A DNA stretch of 64,000 nucleotides from Telmatactis stephensoni (GCA_029948255.1 JALIZF010001914.1:496001-560000); one strand, 5' to 3'; shown: positions 53,701-58,262, numbered from the stretch's first letter. A program made the numbers and translations. Notes: generated from the sequence alone by a model not told the origin.

Positions 53701-55321
53701 GTTACGGTTAAGTGAAGAATGCGTGAAACGGCTCGGGGAAGAGTACGAACGGGGCCGGACCTTGAAGCCTCTCCTCCCAGGGCACGAGTGAACGCACGTG
53801 TGCGTCTAGTTTTCCTGTGAACAGCAGCTACTTTCGCGTCTTCGCCGTCACTTTTAAGCGATTGTTGTTGCTCCTTAATTAATTCTGATGCTTTGACCTT
53901 TTTAATTGCTTGATCGAGCGTGAGGGATTCATCACTCATCAGCTTCTCAGACAGGGTAGCGTTACGAATCCCAACAACAATCCTGTCTCTTATAAGTTCA
54001 TCTTTTAAGTCGCCATAGTTGCATGATTCTGCTAACTTGTGAAGATCTTCGATGAAGTCGATCGCTGACTCGTTTTCTAGTTGACACCGGCGATTGAATT
54101 TAGCTCTTTCATAGATGACGTTAATCTTCCCGATAAAATGCTCATTAAAGCATTTCACCATCGTTTCGTACGTCATGTCTTTACGGCCAGGAGTAAAACT
54201 CTTAGAGATTTCGTGAGCGTTGCCTCCCATAGCATAAATTAAGGTACTGACTTGGACTTTGTCGTCCTTTTCGTGTAACTCAGACGCAATGCGGTAGAAC
54301 TCGAAGCGTTCGATCCATGCTTTCCAAGCCTCCGGTTTCTTAGACTCTAGTTTCTCCGGTAAGGGAATTTGGCTTGACATCTTGAGGCTATCTGCTTCTT
54401 GTTTCTCGATTAGTATCCCACTTCTGACGCCATGTGAAGTTTATAATAAGTACACGGAGACACGGAGATGTTCCTACGTGCGTGTCTTTATTCTCTAGCC
54501 CTATATGTATCGTATTACAACGTAGAACAGTAACACAGGAAACCCAACAATTACTATAAAATTATACGTATTGTGTATGTAAATCAATTTCAAATGTTTC
54601 TCAAGAAATTCTAGGGCCTTCAACACCCTCCCTTCACTGTAGACTTTGGAGCCTTGTCTTGCCACCCCTTGTTATCAAATTCTTCTATGAACTGTATAGA
54701 CTCTTAATTTAAAAGTCATATTCACGAATAAAAAATTACAACAAAAATTTTAGTTGTTTCGTTGGGAAAAAGGATTTATCTCAGAAATTCAAATAAATGA
54801 AAACTCTGAATAATTATGCAGACACGCATCGGCTGTTCCAAGAACCCCCACAGCTGATATGTTGATTTACATATTTAGAAGAAGTCTAAAAGTTTAACTT
54901 ATTGGAAATTCTTCTTCTTAATGTAAGCCTTGAAAAAAATTATTCGCACTACAAGAACGTGCATTTGAAGCTGCCCCAAGCAAATTTCATTGAGGATATT
55001 AAAATAGAGCGAATCGACATTTAACTTACTAAGTCCCGTCCGAGCGAGTCCTGTAGATTTCACTTTCGTTTTTTTATTTTAAATTTGATGCGTTAAACAA
55101 AACATTAACTTACCGATAGAATGTGGCGGCTTTAATCTTTCATTCTCTTTATCAATCAATTCTAACGTGATTTCACTGGTATTTTCTGTATGTTTTGAAA
55201 CCCTTGGTAATCGCCATCCGCAGAAAGGGCAGAATTCTGGAAGTTTATCAGTGCCTTCTACATCGGCAAAGAGCCGTTTTAGAAGTTCACGATTCGCACA
55301 GTCTGGATTAACACATTCCAT
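1..55321 (-). CDS. RNF213: RNF213 (mysterin) orthologue, giant AAA+ ATPase/E3 ubiquitin ligase, 3' partial
   Basis: One minus-strand gene of about 56 exons traced by homology to vertebrate RNF213 and by GT/AG sites with matching phases. RNF213 is a cytosolic dynein-like AAA+ ring joined to an E3 module that ubiquitinates proteins and bacterial lipopolysaccharide. Seen here in order: Cys-rich N-terminus, acidic repeats, Lys-rich stretch, CBM20-like module, helical arm, then P-loops SNRAGVGKT, GETGCGKT and GKPGSSKS with acidic partners VLFFDEAN and VVVLDEVG, and the segment PIPLINRLEKHYL. About 4,590 codons lie in the window; human RNF213 is about 5,200 residues in all, so the RING and C-terminal domain are off the left edge. 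The excess comes mostly from a triplicated 239-residue unit in exon 2. Frame breaks occur near 4.0, 2.3 and 0.4-0.5 kb; the other exons are open. Exon edges are given in the block entries. Confidence 0.95.
1446..1679. repeat. Tandem duplication of about 115-123 bp in intron 53
   Basis: Unit from AATAGAGCATAGACTTTGAT to CCTCCACAGGCAAAC is present twice (1446-1568, 1569-1679) with a small internal length difference. No function seen. Confidence 0.85.
2014..2148. mobile_element. Palindromic MITE overlapping the donor of RNF213 exon 53
   Basis: Ends ATCACGTGACTGGCAGCCATG and the inverse (CATGGCTGCCATCACGTGAT), with more inverted similarity inward (GACTCTAT). The phase-compatible donor of exon 53, CAC|GTGATG on the minus strand, falls in the right terminus at 2142-2143. 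Confidence 0.65.
3074..7186 (-). CDS. RNF213: RNF213 exons 46-52: AAA ring C-terminal side and hinge
   Basis: Exons: 7051-7186, 6794-6901, 5970-6055, 5249-5443, 4735-4855, 3809-4156, 3074-3224. Landmarks are SRYLLVITENYSAL, FPKDQEYTQ, NLENLYESLYDALNQ, KYVDLGLGSHRVKCRV, DVVYKKFPIPLINRLEKHYL and DAFIGYQSD. Exon 51 (3809-4156) reads in one frame through QADDLRNMY and SSYLRKA and in another through TLEEEEHSGLL; the switch coincides with an AAAA run at 3,995-3,998 and needs one base removed. With that base removed the exon has the length its neighbours' phases demand. A (GGAA)n microsatellite begins 8 nt into the intron after exon 46. Confidence 0.9.
3299..3400 (+). repeat. tRNA-derived SINE head, intron 52
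   Basis: GATGGCACAGTTGGTTAGTG fits a Pol III A box (TGGCNNAGTNGG) and GAGTTTGATTCCC a B box, spaced about as in a tRNA. The cloverleaf is not intact, so this is not a tRNA gene. The element body may extend to about 3,560; no tail or target duplication was identified. Confidence 0.5.
5612..5770. mobile_element. MITE with 36-bp perfect inverted ends, TA-flanked
   Basis: 159 bp; TAGAGCGGTTTTCGTATGAG at the left and its inverse at the right, with internal GGTACGGTCACGG-type units. Located in intron 48. A diverged piece with the same internal units (CACGGCACGGTTACGG, then TATATAGACATCACG) is at about 55,970-56,050. Confidence 0.8.
6468..6640. repeat. Imperfect 173-bp foldback in intron 47
   Basis: GCGCCATCTTGAAAGGTAGC at the left and its inverse near-match at the right, extending over about 66 bp with a central spacer. 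MITE-like; no target duplication identified. Confidence 0.6.
6989..7042. repeat. (GGAA)n microsatellite next to exon 46 donor
   Basis: About 13 perfect GGAA units. On the transcribed strand this is (TTCC)n starting about 8 nt after the GTATTAGC donor of exon 46. Confidence 0.95.
7477..9465 (-). CDS. RNF213: RNF213 exons 40-45: AAA4 ATPase module
   Basis: Exons: 9305-9465, 8747-8969, 8293-8648, 8071-8229, 7717-7876, 7477-7541. Exon 40 (acceptor TTGTAG|TCC) encodes WSLLMSLGVCYHAK. Exon 41 has ENVFMMVVCIEL followed by the P-loop variant GKPGSSKSLAKT (Ser-Lys-Ser in place of Gly-Lys-Thr), the same variant as in vertebrates. Exon 42 has Walker B VVVLDEVGLAEDS and the sensor segment GISNWALDPAKMNRG. 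Exon 43 has EFFGLRDFYRL. This is the best conserved part of the gene. Phases agree throughout. Confidence 0.95.
10045..12917 (-). CDS. RNF213: RNF213 exons 34-39: AAA3 ATPase module
   Basis: Exons: 12800-12917, 11966-12201, 11462-11544, 11074-11207, 10286-10381, 10045-10215. Exon 34 has the canonical Walker A GETGCGKTRLI (about residue 3,200). Exon 35 has Walker B VLFFDEANTTEA and then IAACNPYRR, a typical sensor region. Exon 36 gives LESAGLGYSV, exon 37 LVYRVHALP...VWDFGQL, exon 39 DECSFVSLRDVER. Lys, Thr, Asp and Glu needed for ATP binding and hydrolysis are all present, so this module should be catalytic. Vertebrate AAA3 and AAA4 are the active pair. Phases agree throughout. Confidence 0.95.
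12438..12610. repeat. Foldback repeat in intron 34
   Basis: The GCATTTTTGCAGGGTTAGCCTC segment on the left recurs inverted (GGCTAACCCTGCGCCAATGCG) on the right, with about 100 bp between. MITE-like remnant; edges approximate. Confidence 0.45.
13161..17333 (-). CDS. RNF213: RNF213 exons 29-33: segment between the AAA+ modules
   Basis: Exons: 17106-17333, 14352-14538, 14052-14167, 13546-13740, 13161-13289. Highly conserved landmarks are RQEFCSIPVQRAFQYLQ, YCGIGDPSWSEL, TLRGFKSFVV, DFATPSL, SPHPYIFFNQD and YELTIDNMKKILAIHMRF. These exons lead straight into the strongest P-loop of the protein. Exon 30 begins about 10 bp from the end of a 1.76-kb minisatellite, so that its polypyrimidine and branch region must lie in or next to repeat units. 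Exon 29 appears to take its acceptor (CTCTATAG) from the end of a palindromic element at 17,334-17,480. Confidence 0.9.
14549..16304. repeat. 27-bp minisatellite, about 65 copies, in RNF213 intron 29
   Basis: Units of CATTGGATATACATTAACACAATCATA, with two common variants (CACGCATT for CATACATT; ACATCAAC for ACATTAAC) interspersed. The unit length is a multiple of three and free of stops in four frames, which makes spurious 580-650 codon ORFs on both strands. The left edge lies about 10 bp from the acceptor of exon 30. Confidence 0.98.
17334..17480. mobile_element. Palindromic MITE filling RNF213 intron 28
   Basis: Arms CTATAGAGGGATTTCA and its inverse, extended by GGCAGCCATGTTTGTGG, enclose an 80-bp centre. 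The intron between exons 28 and 29 (17,334-17,497) is only 164 bp, and this element accounts for about 147 of them. On the minus strand its last bases, CCCTCTATAG, serve as the 3' splice site of exon 29. Confidence 0.7.
17498..21836 (-). CDS. RNF213: RNF213 exons 21-28: first nucleotide-binding AAA+ module
   Basis: Exons: 21712-21836, 21563-21637, 21363-21469, 20896-21040, 19856-20078, 19155-19419, 17951-18082, 17498-17582. Exon 23 matches the vertebrate segment ending in V-L-x-C-T-x-x-T-T-x-E-E. Exon 26 carries the P-loop SNRAGVGKTLVV (about residue 2,755) and later IIHLDVSPS, equivalent to the vertebrate SERAGVGKSL and LFHLDVTSS. The Walker A Lys-Thr is intact. Exon 28 (VSFISLLPTIEC) matches the vertebrate FSFLDIFPKVTC segment. 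Its donor is uncertain: the best-looking site (A|GTGAGT at 17,498) leaves phase 1, which does not fit exon 29. A weaker GTCAAA site 4 nt downstream does fit. Confidence 0.88.
18548..18640 (-). repeat. tRNA-like SINE remnant, intron 26
   Basis: On the minus strand GTGGCTTAGTGGTAAGC resembles an A box and GGAGTTCGAGTCTCGG a B box, about 45 bp apart. The stems do not pair as in a functional tRNA. Confidence 0.4.
19577..19790. repeat. A/T homopolymer-rich tract in intron 25
   Basis: Runs of A of 7-24 bases separated by short AT-rich words (TTTATTGTAAAAAA). No ends of a retrocopy or SINE could be tied to it. Confidence 0.8.
21917..26402 (-). CDS. RNF213: RNF213 exons 14-20: helical arm, second part, and linker
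   Basis: Exons: 26198-26402, 25484-25807, 24261-24862, 23810-23969, 23502-23719, 22777-23160, 21917-22671. Strong landmarks are the AMISAGENDLEVDRISNFH motif (exon 18; vertebrates have ASISAGENDIDVDRV) and the SSHGSVE segment of exon 19. Exon 20 is 755 nt and includes an acidic, low-conservation insert near its 3' end (DINNDQ...EEDVG region) absent from the human protein as I recall it. All phases agree and splice sites are near consensus. The introns are short and show no clear mobile element. Confidence 0.88.
26616..33184 (-). CDS. RNF213: RNF213 exons 7-13: N-terminal helical arm, first part
   Basis: Exons: 32931-33184, 32213-32419, 31384-31573, 29044-29108, 28459-28762, 27272-27370, 26616-26735. 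Sequence identity to vertebrates is low, but exon order and motifs hold, for example IWTKLIDADF...WKDEW in exon 12 against the vertebrate VWRRLVEIQF region. Phases agree throughout if exon 8 uses a GC donor (AAA|GCAAGT); the nearby GT at 32,207-32,208 would put exon 9 out of frame. The introns here are large (33-37 kb, 29-31 kb) and contain repeat elements. No catalytic motif is expected; in known RNF213 structures this part forms a stalk or arm. Confidence 0.8.
29396..31000. mobile_element. Putative inverted-repeat element with degenerate AAATGGCAAA tracts, intron 9
   Basis: Left end GGTGGCCAACGTGGTTCGCC (about 29,399) and right end GGCGAACCATCTCGGCCACC (about 30,970-30,990) are near-inverse. 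The inside is dominated by degenerate units of the kind AAAATGGCAAATG (29,410-29,480; 29,850-30,110), a pyrimidine tract (30,500-30,545) and a nested foldback (30,725-30,890; TATCACAG-type arms). Non-coding. Confidence 0.5.
33517..34110 (+). promoter_or_regulatory. Promoter-like block with TATA box and downstream poly(A) signal, intron 6
   Basis: A strong TATA motif in context (CGCATATAAAAGGCC, about 33,650) is followed 130 bp later by a donor-like GTAAGT right after an ATG (33,784), and 450 bp later by CAATAAATCC (about 34,104). This could be a solo LTR (TG...CA-type edges are possible but no target duplication was found) or a short independent transcription unit. No protein is apparent. Confidence 0.25.
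34616..34892. mobile_element. MITE with about 110-bp inverted repeats, target duplication TTAAAAC
   Basis: 277 bp almost entirely palindromic: CAAGAGACCATAATACT at the left and its inverse at the right, with GCGCGCGC blocks inward. TTAAAAC flanks both sides (34609-34615, 34893-34899). A related, longer element lies at 58381-60290. Located in intron 6. Confidence 0.8.
34900..36734. other. Intron 6 remainder: nothing recognised
   Basis: AT-rich sequence between two MITEs. Reading frames are short and show no family resemblance or splice-bounded structure; no inverted or tandem repeat of note was seen. Confidence 0.5.
36745..37212. mobile_element. MITE with CCGGGGGGGCAC termini and 9-10 bp target duplication
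   Basis: 468 bp; termini CCGGGGGGGCACTTG and the inverse, then GGGGACGTGCCGCCC inverted as well. Flanking direct repeat GCTCGCGGAC occurs on both sides (36735-36744, 37213-37222). A 9-10 bp duplication suggests Mutator-like transposition. The internal unit 'ACCCTGTTTAAGAC' is repeated. It lies just downstream of exon 6 in intron 6. Confidence 0.65.
37290..44281 (-). CDS. RNF213: RNF213 exons 3-6: Lys-rich stretch and CBM20-like module
   Basis: Exons: 44082-44281, 38663-39052, 37820-38019, 37290-37594; all phases agree. Exon 3 contains a Lys/Arg run (NRKKRKKKKKGGK) that matches a similar basic run in vertebrate RNF213. Exon 4 starts with a 90-bp tandem duplication (38,871-39,050) of an acidic 30-residue unit, then VKVIFHALL and GHEELGDWKYN. 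Exon 5 has PIPYKYVLCSGKKVEWEY. The G-D-W and Y-K-Y...W-E-Y pattern is that of a CBM20 starch/glycogen-binding module, which vertebrate RNF213 also carries here. Glycogen binding in this animal is inference. Intron 3 (39,053-44,081) is filled with transposons, and intron 5 (37,595-37,819) is short. Confidence 0.85.
38871..39050 (-). repeat. 90-bp tandem duplication in RNF213 exon 4
   Basis: Two copies (38871-38960, 38961-39050) encode the acidic unit with VEDEEMPALEC and NKSSEDAAKHE, differing at a few positions. In frame. Confidence 0.9.
40834..41216. mobile_element. MITE, same family as 51622-52011
   Basis: Inverted arms contain GGACGGGGATGCTCGTCG on the left and its inverse on the right, close to the arms of the 51.6-kb copy. 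The inside repeats CCCTAAAAGGTAC at least five times. The right end carries a run of about 20 C (41,194-41,214). Edges are approximate. Confidence 0.6.
41497..41846. mobile_element. MITE with about 120-bp inverted repeats and TA ends
   Basis: Begins TAGAGTGCATTTCATATG and ends with the inverse; inner arm parts AGAACTTTCTTATAAT and CAATACACTGGA are also inverted. TA at both ends suggests Tc1/mariner-type mobilisation. It carries no coding capacity. Confidence 0.75.
42714..43530 (+). other. Candidate spliced ORF inside the 42.35-43.8 kb transposon
   Basis: Two protein-like plus-strand segments lie between the inverted ends. One, about 42,740-42,910, includes DMYPWPSSFFPVIESIL and WNFQ. The other, 43,154-43,529, lies between a consensus acceptor (TTTCTTTCCACCAG) and a consensus donor (TATAG|GTAAGT) and encodes a Cys/His-containing 125-residue stretch. 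I do not recognise either. They could be a fragment of the element's own transposase or a captured host exon, or chance. Confidence 0.25.
42926..42971. repeat. (GT)n plus G-run microsatellite
   Basis: Interrupted GT repeat followed by about 11 G. Inside the 42.35-43.8 kb element. Confidence 0.9.
44573..46947 (-). CDS. RNF213: RNF213 exon 2: giant acidic exon with a triplicated 239-residue unit
   Basis: A single 2,375-nt exon (residues about 70-861), acceptor after 46,947 and donor GTAAGT before 44,573. It is wholly open and rich in Glu, Lys, Ser and Pro, with many short units of the type EKEPSKEMSE. Most of it (44,744-46,894) is three near-identical 717-bp copies, so the frame is kept in every copy. 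No globular fold is expected; vertebrate RNF213 has a shorter disordered acidic/basic N-terminal part at the same place. Plus-strand reading frames of 80-202 codons over this exon are antisense shadows. Confidence 0.85.
44744..46894 (-). repeat. Three tandem 717-bp copies within RNF213 exon 2
   Basis: Exact period 717 bp (copy starts 44744, 45461, 46178), near-identical; one difference spotted (T/C near 46,683 against 45,966 and 45,249). 717 is 3 x 239, so the frame is kept. Each unit itself consists of many short Lys-Glu-rich units. Confidence 0.95.
47046..47206. repeat. Foldback with GA-rich centre, intron 1
   Basis: TAGCCTGCATAGC at the left and GCTACGCAGGCTA at the right, with a second TAGCCTGCGCAGCC in the middle and a GGGGGA-rich tract (47,158-47,184). 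It lies between exon 2 and the Gypsy element. Confidence 0.45.
47270..47386 (-). repeat. 3' LTR of the Gypsy element
   Basis: 117 bp, identical to 54433-54549. Preceded on the minus strand by a polypurine tract (plus-strand 47387-47397) and flanked by ATTAC at 47265-47269. Confidence 0.95.
47529..48304 (-). pseudogene. Gypsy pol: integrase core and C-terminus
   Basis: Carries the second catalytic Asp (FSDNGPQY) and the Glu (NGEAERTV) of the DDE integrase, followed by a basic tail with SNLPLNPDKLNPKWP. It is in a different frame from the preceding segment, so this copy cannot make a continuous polyprotein. No chromodomain is seen. Confidence 0.9.
48302..50411 (-). pseudogene. Gypsy pol: protease end, reverse transcriptase, RNase H, integrase zinc finger
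   Basis: The open part (50308 to 48302) reads LLGRPAI, then RT with FNRMPFGV and the catalytic LLDDILIHG (Leu-Leu in place of the usual Tyr-x), RNase H with ILSADASSYGLGAVL, and the integrase HHCC finger (HTGHLG...CATC). A frame change near 50,305 separates it from the protease end. It stops at 48,302, just after the first integrase Asp (VATDLF), where a one-base change shifts the frame. Confidence 0.9.
50412..52431 (+). mobile_element. Helentron-like (HINE) non-autonomous element inside Gypsy protease
   Basis: 2,020 bp with the same end architecture as 52828-53809: it starts ACTCGGGCTACCTGTG, has the near-exact inverse (CACAGGTGTAGCCCGAGT, 52393-52410), then a hairpin ACGCCT-ATT-AGGCGT and CTAG at 52431, followed by T. 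It sits between two T bases of the protease gene. A MITE (51622-52011) is nested inside it. The rest is AT-rich without recognisable genes. Confidence 0.75.
51622..52011. mobile_element. MITE with long inverted ends, G-run termini
   Basis: 390 bp; ends CCCGAGGGGG and CCCCCCGGG, with further inverted similarity (AAAAGGATCGGGTATGCTCGTCG on the left, its inverse on the right). Flanked by TTCTAGAA on both sides (51614-51621, 52012-52019), a palindromic 8-bp target duplication. Internal motif TATCTYTTAGGGGT occurs several times. Related to the elements at 40834 and 36745. Confidence 0.7.
52432..52827 (-). pseudogene. Nucleocapsid zinc knuckles and aspartic protease start of the Gypsy element
   Basis: Two knuckles are visible: C-H-R-C...H...C and CFHCQKIGHYASVC. 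An acidic linker and the protease active site LDTGADVTVIP follow. The segment is bounded by inserted elements on both sides, so that gag is separated from it on the right and the rest of the protease from it on the left. Confidence 0.85.
52828..53809 (+). mobile_element. Helentron-like (HINE) non-autonomous element inside Gypsy gag
   Basis: 982 bp. Starts ACTCGTGCCC and has the exact inverse GGGCACGAGT at 53780-53789. It then ends with a perfect hairpin (ACGCAC-GT-GTGCGT) and CTAG at 53809, directly followed by T. The insertion lies in a T run. Subterminal inverted repeats, a 3' hairpin, CTAG end and a T/T target are the hallmarks of Helentron-type Helitrons. No Rep/helicase is encoded. Confidence 0.75.
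53810..54380 (-). pseudogene. gag capsid part of the Gypsy element, cut by a Helentron-like insertion
   Basis: Starts at ATG 54380 with MSSQIPLPEKLE and contains the KPEAWKAWIERFEFY and CNYGDLKDELIRDRIVVGI segments typical of Ty3/Gypsy capsid (retrotrans_gag) domains. The reading frame runs on into the inserted element to 53,697, but the part after 53,810 is not gag. The nucleocapsid half continues beyond the insertion at 52,827. Confidence 0.85.
54433..54549 (-). repeat. 5' LTR of the Gypsy element
   Basis: 117 bp, TGTTGG...TTCACA on the minus strand, identical by eye to the copy at 47270-47386. The primer-binding site follows immediately. Target duplication ATTAC lies outside at 54550-54554. 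Confidence 0.95.
55114..55321 (-). CDS. RNF213: RNF213 exon 1: start codon and zinc-ribbon-like N-terminus
   Basis: ATG at 55319-55321 opens MECVNPDCANREL, followed by FCPFCGWRLP. Human RNF213 also begins MEC and has a paired C-x2-C shortly after, so the start is well supported. The four cysteines (residues about 3, 8, 31, 34) suggest a small zinc ribbon. The exon ends at a consensus donor (TCG|GTAAGT), phase 1, which joins exactly to exon 2 (GAT codon split 1+2). Intron 1 is about 8.2 kb because of the LTR retrotransposon inside it. Confidence 0.85.
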
Positions 55322-55950
55322 GGCTTTACGAGCTATCCAAGATAGCTAAACACGCGAAAATCATCATCCAAAATCAAACTCATGATGCTGCATGCCCGTT
55401 TGATTGAGTTCAGGTTTAGACGAACACGCGGGAAATTCCCGGAAAACCGGAAGTGAAGGGATTTTTTTTGTTCAAATAGCAAACATTCCTCCTGCTTGTT
55501 CAAAATAAGAGCTTTTTGTCCCTTGAGAGTTAGTGATAAAAAGACCTGAGAATTATCAAGTTCGTCAATACAATTGAAAAGTTCAGTAAATAACCTTCTC
55601 GATTCTCGATAGGATAGTGCATGGTGTGCAACAACGTCGACTTCCGGTTGAACGACTTGTCAAAACTCGGGCTGCATTCGGAAAATTTCCGAAAAGTGAC
55701 CGACCCCAGTTACAAGAAAGGAAGCCCAGTAACAAATAAATTCATTAGAAGAGAGAGGGGAAGGGGGCGGTACTGGTAGGGGAGGAGGGAAAGGAACCAA
55801 GAATGTTTCGATTCACATATTTTATTCATTCGTTCATTCATCCATTCATGTACTTATTTATTTTTGTTGTTTATGCTGTGAGCAATAGTCTGACCACATA
55901 TCTATTTTATGGGAAACCATTATAATCATATTAAAGTTGTAGAGGTTCAC
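55322..55950. other. RNF213 5' flank: no clear promoter motif
   Basis: Upstream of the RNF213 ATG the sequence contains no convincing TATA box. A TATCC-AAGA-TAGC type dyad (55,332-55,350) lies at the leader. The promoter could be TATA-less; further upstream is a GA-rich patch (about 55,750-55,800). Confidence 0.3.
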
Positions 55951-56039
55951 CAATTTTGTTCTGCTGGAGCCGGCTTTTCGGTGGCATGGTCACGGCACGG
56001 CACGGTTACGGAAGCAGGAATTTAAAGTATTTATATATA

Positions 56040-56420
56040 GACATCACGTTAACATCCTACCTACTATACATTTACTGCATTCTTTTTACATGGATATTTG
56101 TGTCTTCACTTCGAGTACTAGGATCATCTGAGGATCATGCTACTAAACAGAATGTAGTAAATGTATAGCAGGTAGGATGATTCGCCAGCTAGGATGTTCC
56201 TAGTGCGAGGATGATCCTACTAGTGTCCTGTAAATACCCCCGGGGTGTCTACATGGTACTAGGATCATCCTAACAGGCGAACCAACAAGTAGGATGATCC
56301 TAGTACCCGAAGTGAAGACACAAATTTCCACGTAAACAGAATGCAGTAAATGTATATCAGGTAGGATGATTCGCTTGCTAGGATGATCCTATAGTGCCAT
56401 GTTAACACCCACTTAGTACG
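56040..56420. repeat. Foldback array of AGGATGATCCT palindromes
   Basis: The palindromic word CTAGGATGATCCTA and variants recur at least six times, and larger blocks (GTGTCTTCACTTCG...; ACAGAATG(C)AGTAAATGTAT) recur in inverted or direct order. MITE-like cluster; boundaries approximate. Confidence 0.6.
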
Positions 56421-56607
56421 TAGCAACTCATTTCTTTCAACTTTGCTTCGGGTTCCTTCGGGTGACGGAAAATTGTCATGTAAACTAAACGTAAAGTTGG
56501 TTCGCCTGCAGTTGAATACGGTAGCTACACTCATACATAAATGATAACAAAAACATTTAAATGATAACAGGAAGGCCGTATAAAAACAATTCAACAATAT
56601 TAAGGTG

Positions 56608-56921
56608 CGGTAATACGAGCAACAAAATCGTACAACTTGTCGCACAACAACGAGGCGTTGCCAAATGCAGAGCGATGTTGCTCGTATTACCGCCCGCGCG
56701 CAACTTAACACGCAACAAAAATCGATGTTGCAGGTTGTGAAAATTTGTTGCACAAAGTAGAACCACTTTCTACTTTTTGCAACAAGTAGCCGCAACCTGC
56801 AACATCGATTTTTGTTGCGTGACAAGTTGCGCGCGGGGCGGTAATACGAGCAACATCGCTCTACAACTTGCAACAAAAATGTTGCGCGACAAGTTGCACG
56901 ATTTTGTTGCTCGTATTACCG
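56608..56921. mobile_element. Nested palindromic MITE, CGGTAATACGAGCAAC termini
   Basis: 314 bp. Terminal CGGTAATACGAGCAACAAAA and its inverse, and inside these two further inverse pairs (GAGCGATGTTGCTCG..., AACCTGCAACATCGATTTTT). Several GTTGC/GCAAC words suggest it can fold in more than one way. Intergenic. Confidence 0.75.
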
Positions 56922-57299
56922 GAATGTAGACTGAAGAATAATAAACTAAATTAAAAATTCGAAGGTTCCTAACAGTGTCCAATTACTTAAAAAATCATTT
57001 AATATATCATCAGGTAAAGAGTTCTATAGCGGGTTTGCTCAAGAAGAAGGAAAGTTAATAATCCATATACTTGTGCTTACGATTGCATCGCAGTAAAAGC
57101 TAGCCTGCGTTTCTGGCGGTCTGCCATTTTTGAGGCAGAAAAAGAAACAGACAGACAGATATCTAGGCTAGTGAAAAGCAGGCTTTATTGCTCAGACCCT
57201 GTTTATATAAAGAAAAGTTGTCTCGGGTACCCGAGACAGCCCTCCCCACTGAGTTTCCCTGGGCGAGCTAATTTTTCATATATTTCTTTACTCGTCTCT

Positions 57300-58060
57300 T
57301 GGTAAGGCAACCCTGGGAGGCGGGACAACTTTTTCGTCGGCATAAAAATGGTAAGAAAGGCCACGTGATCTGTCTATGTCTCCCAAAGGTGCAGTATATA
57401 AAGAATACAATACTGGCCCCAGCACTTAGCCTTGAGGGACTCCTAAATGTAGATCATGTACTTGAGAGGAAGCCTCATCAACTTTGACGAATTGAGCGCG
57501 GTCAGACAGGTAAGATTGAAGCCAGTCAAGAGCCATACCAGTGATACCAAAACGGGTGGACAGTCTCGAGAGTAATAGACAGCTAGTGATCGACCGTATC
57601 AAAAGCAGCGGATAAGTCCAAGAGCACCAAAATAACAGATTTCTGATTATCGATGGAAAGAGCAATATCATTATAGACTCTTATCAGTGCTGTTTCAGTA
57701 CTGTGGTTAGAGCGATAAGCCACGAAAGGATTCAAAAAGATTATTCTGTTCAACGTAGTAAACAAACTGTTGAGGCACCACCTTTTCAATTACCTTTGGA
57801 GACAAAGGAATTAAGATTACAAAATTGGACGAAAGTTGATCAAGGCCAGAATTTTTCAGTAAAGGACGAATAACAGCTTGCTTCAGTTCACGAGGCACAG
57901 TGGAGGTAATCAGAGATGAGTTGACAATTCTCAAAAATACTGGTCCAAGGAGATCCAGACATTCACACAATAATCTTGAAGGGATTGGATCAAGGTCACA
58001 CGATTTTGAAGCCAGAGGACGAATAATCTCCAGTAGGTCATTGTAGGAAATACGACTAAA
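57300..58060 (-). pseudogene. Decayed LINE reverse transcriptase (CR1/L2-like)
   Basis: Minus-strand fragments in order: [52 protein letters not shown], then in another frame [19 protein letters not shown] and [17 protein letters not shown], then FGITGMALDWLQSYLSDR and LGVPQG. The Ser after GVPQG, normally GVPQGS, is a TAA stop, and the catalytic block decays after YHFYAD. Several frameshifts. This is the jockey/CR1/L2 type of reverse transcriptase; 5' and 3' ends are missing. Confidence 0.85.
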
Positions 58061-58221
58061 CTGACTGCAGCTTTACCTGCGAAATAGTTGTATCCAGGTG
58101 GCGTGTAAGTTGTTGCTGAGCATCAGAATCTAAATCACGACAAATTACAAAAATGATGAATATTTGATATGAAAATTCACCAAAAAGAAAGCGCCGAGAA
58201 AAGAGAAAAAAACAGAAAAAA

Positions 58222-58262
58222 GAAAAGGGAAGGGAAGGGAAGGGAAGGGAAGGGAAGGAAAA
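58222..58262. repeat. (GGGAA)n microsatellite
   Basis: Five to seven GGGAA units within an A/G-rich stretch. Confidence 0.85.

Larger units (their letters stand above)
47270..54549 (-). mobile_element. Ty3/Gypsy-type LTR retrotransposon in RNF213 intron 1, nested and disrupted
   Basis: Complete element of 7,280 bp on the minus strand with identical 117-bp LTRs (47270-47386 and 54433-54549) and a 5-bp target duplication ATTAC on both sides (47265-47269, 54550-54554). A primer-binding site beginning TGGCGTCAGAAG lies directly inside the 5' LTR (54416-54432), and a polypurine tract AGAAAGGGAGG abuts the 3' LTR (47387-47397). Order gag, protease, reverse transcriptase, RNase H, integrase is that of Ty3/Gypsy. 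Two Helentron-like elements (52828-53809, 50412-52431) and at least two frameshifts break it. Identical LTRs suggest a recent insertion. Confidence 0.95.

Noticed and set aside
53697..53809. C-terminal extension of the Gypsy gag frame
   Set aside because: It reads into the 3' end of an inserted Helentron-like element, not gag.
57299..57487. Plus-strand 62-codon frame
   Set aside because: Antisense to the LINE reverse transcriptase fragment.
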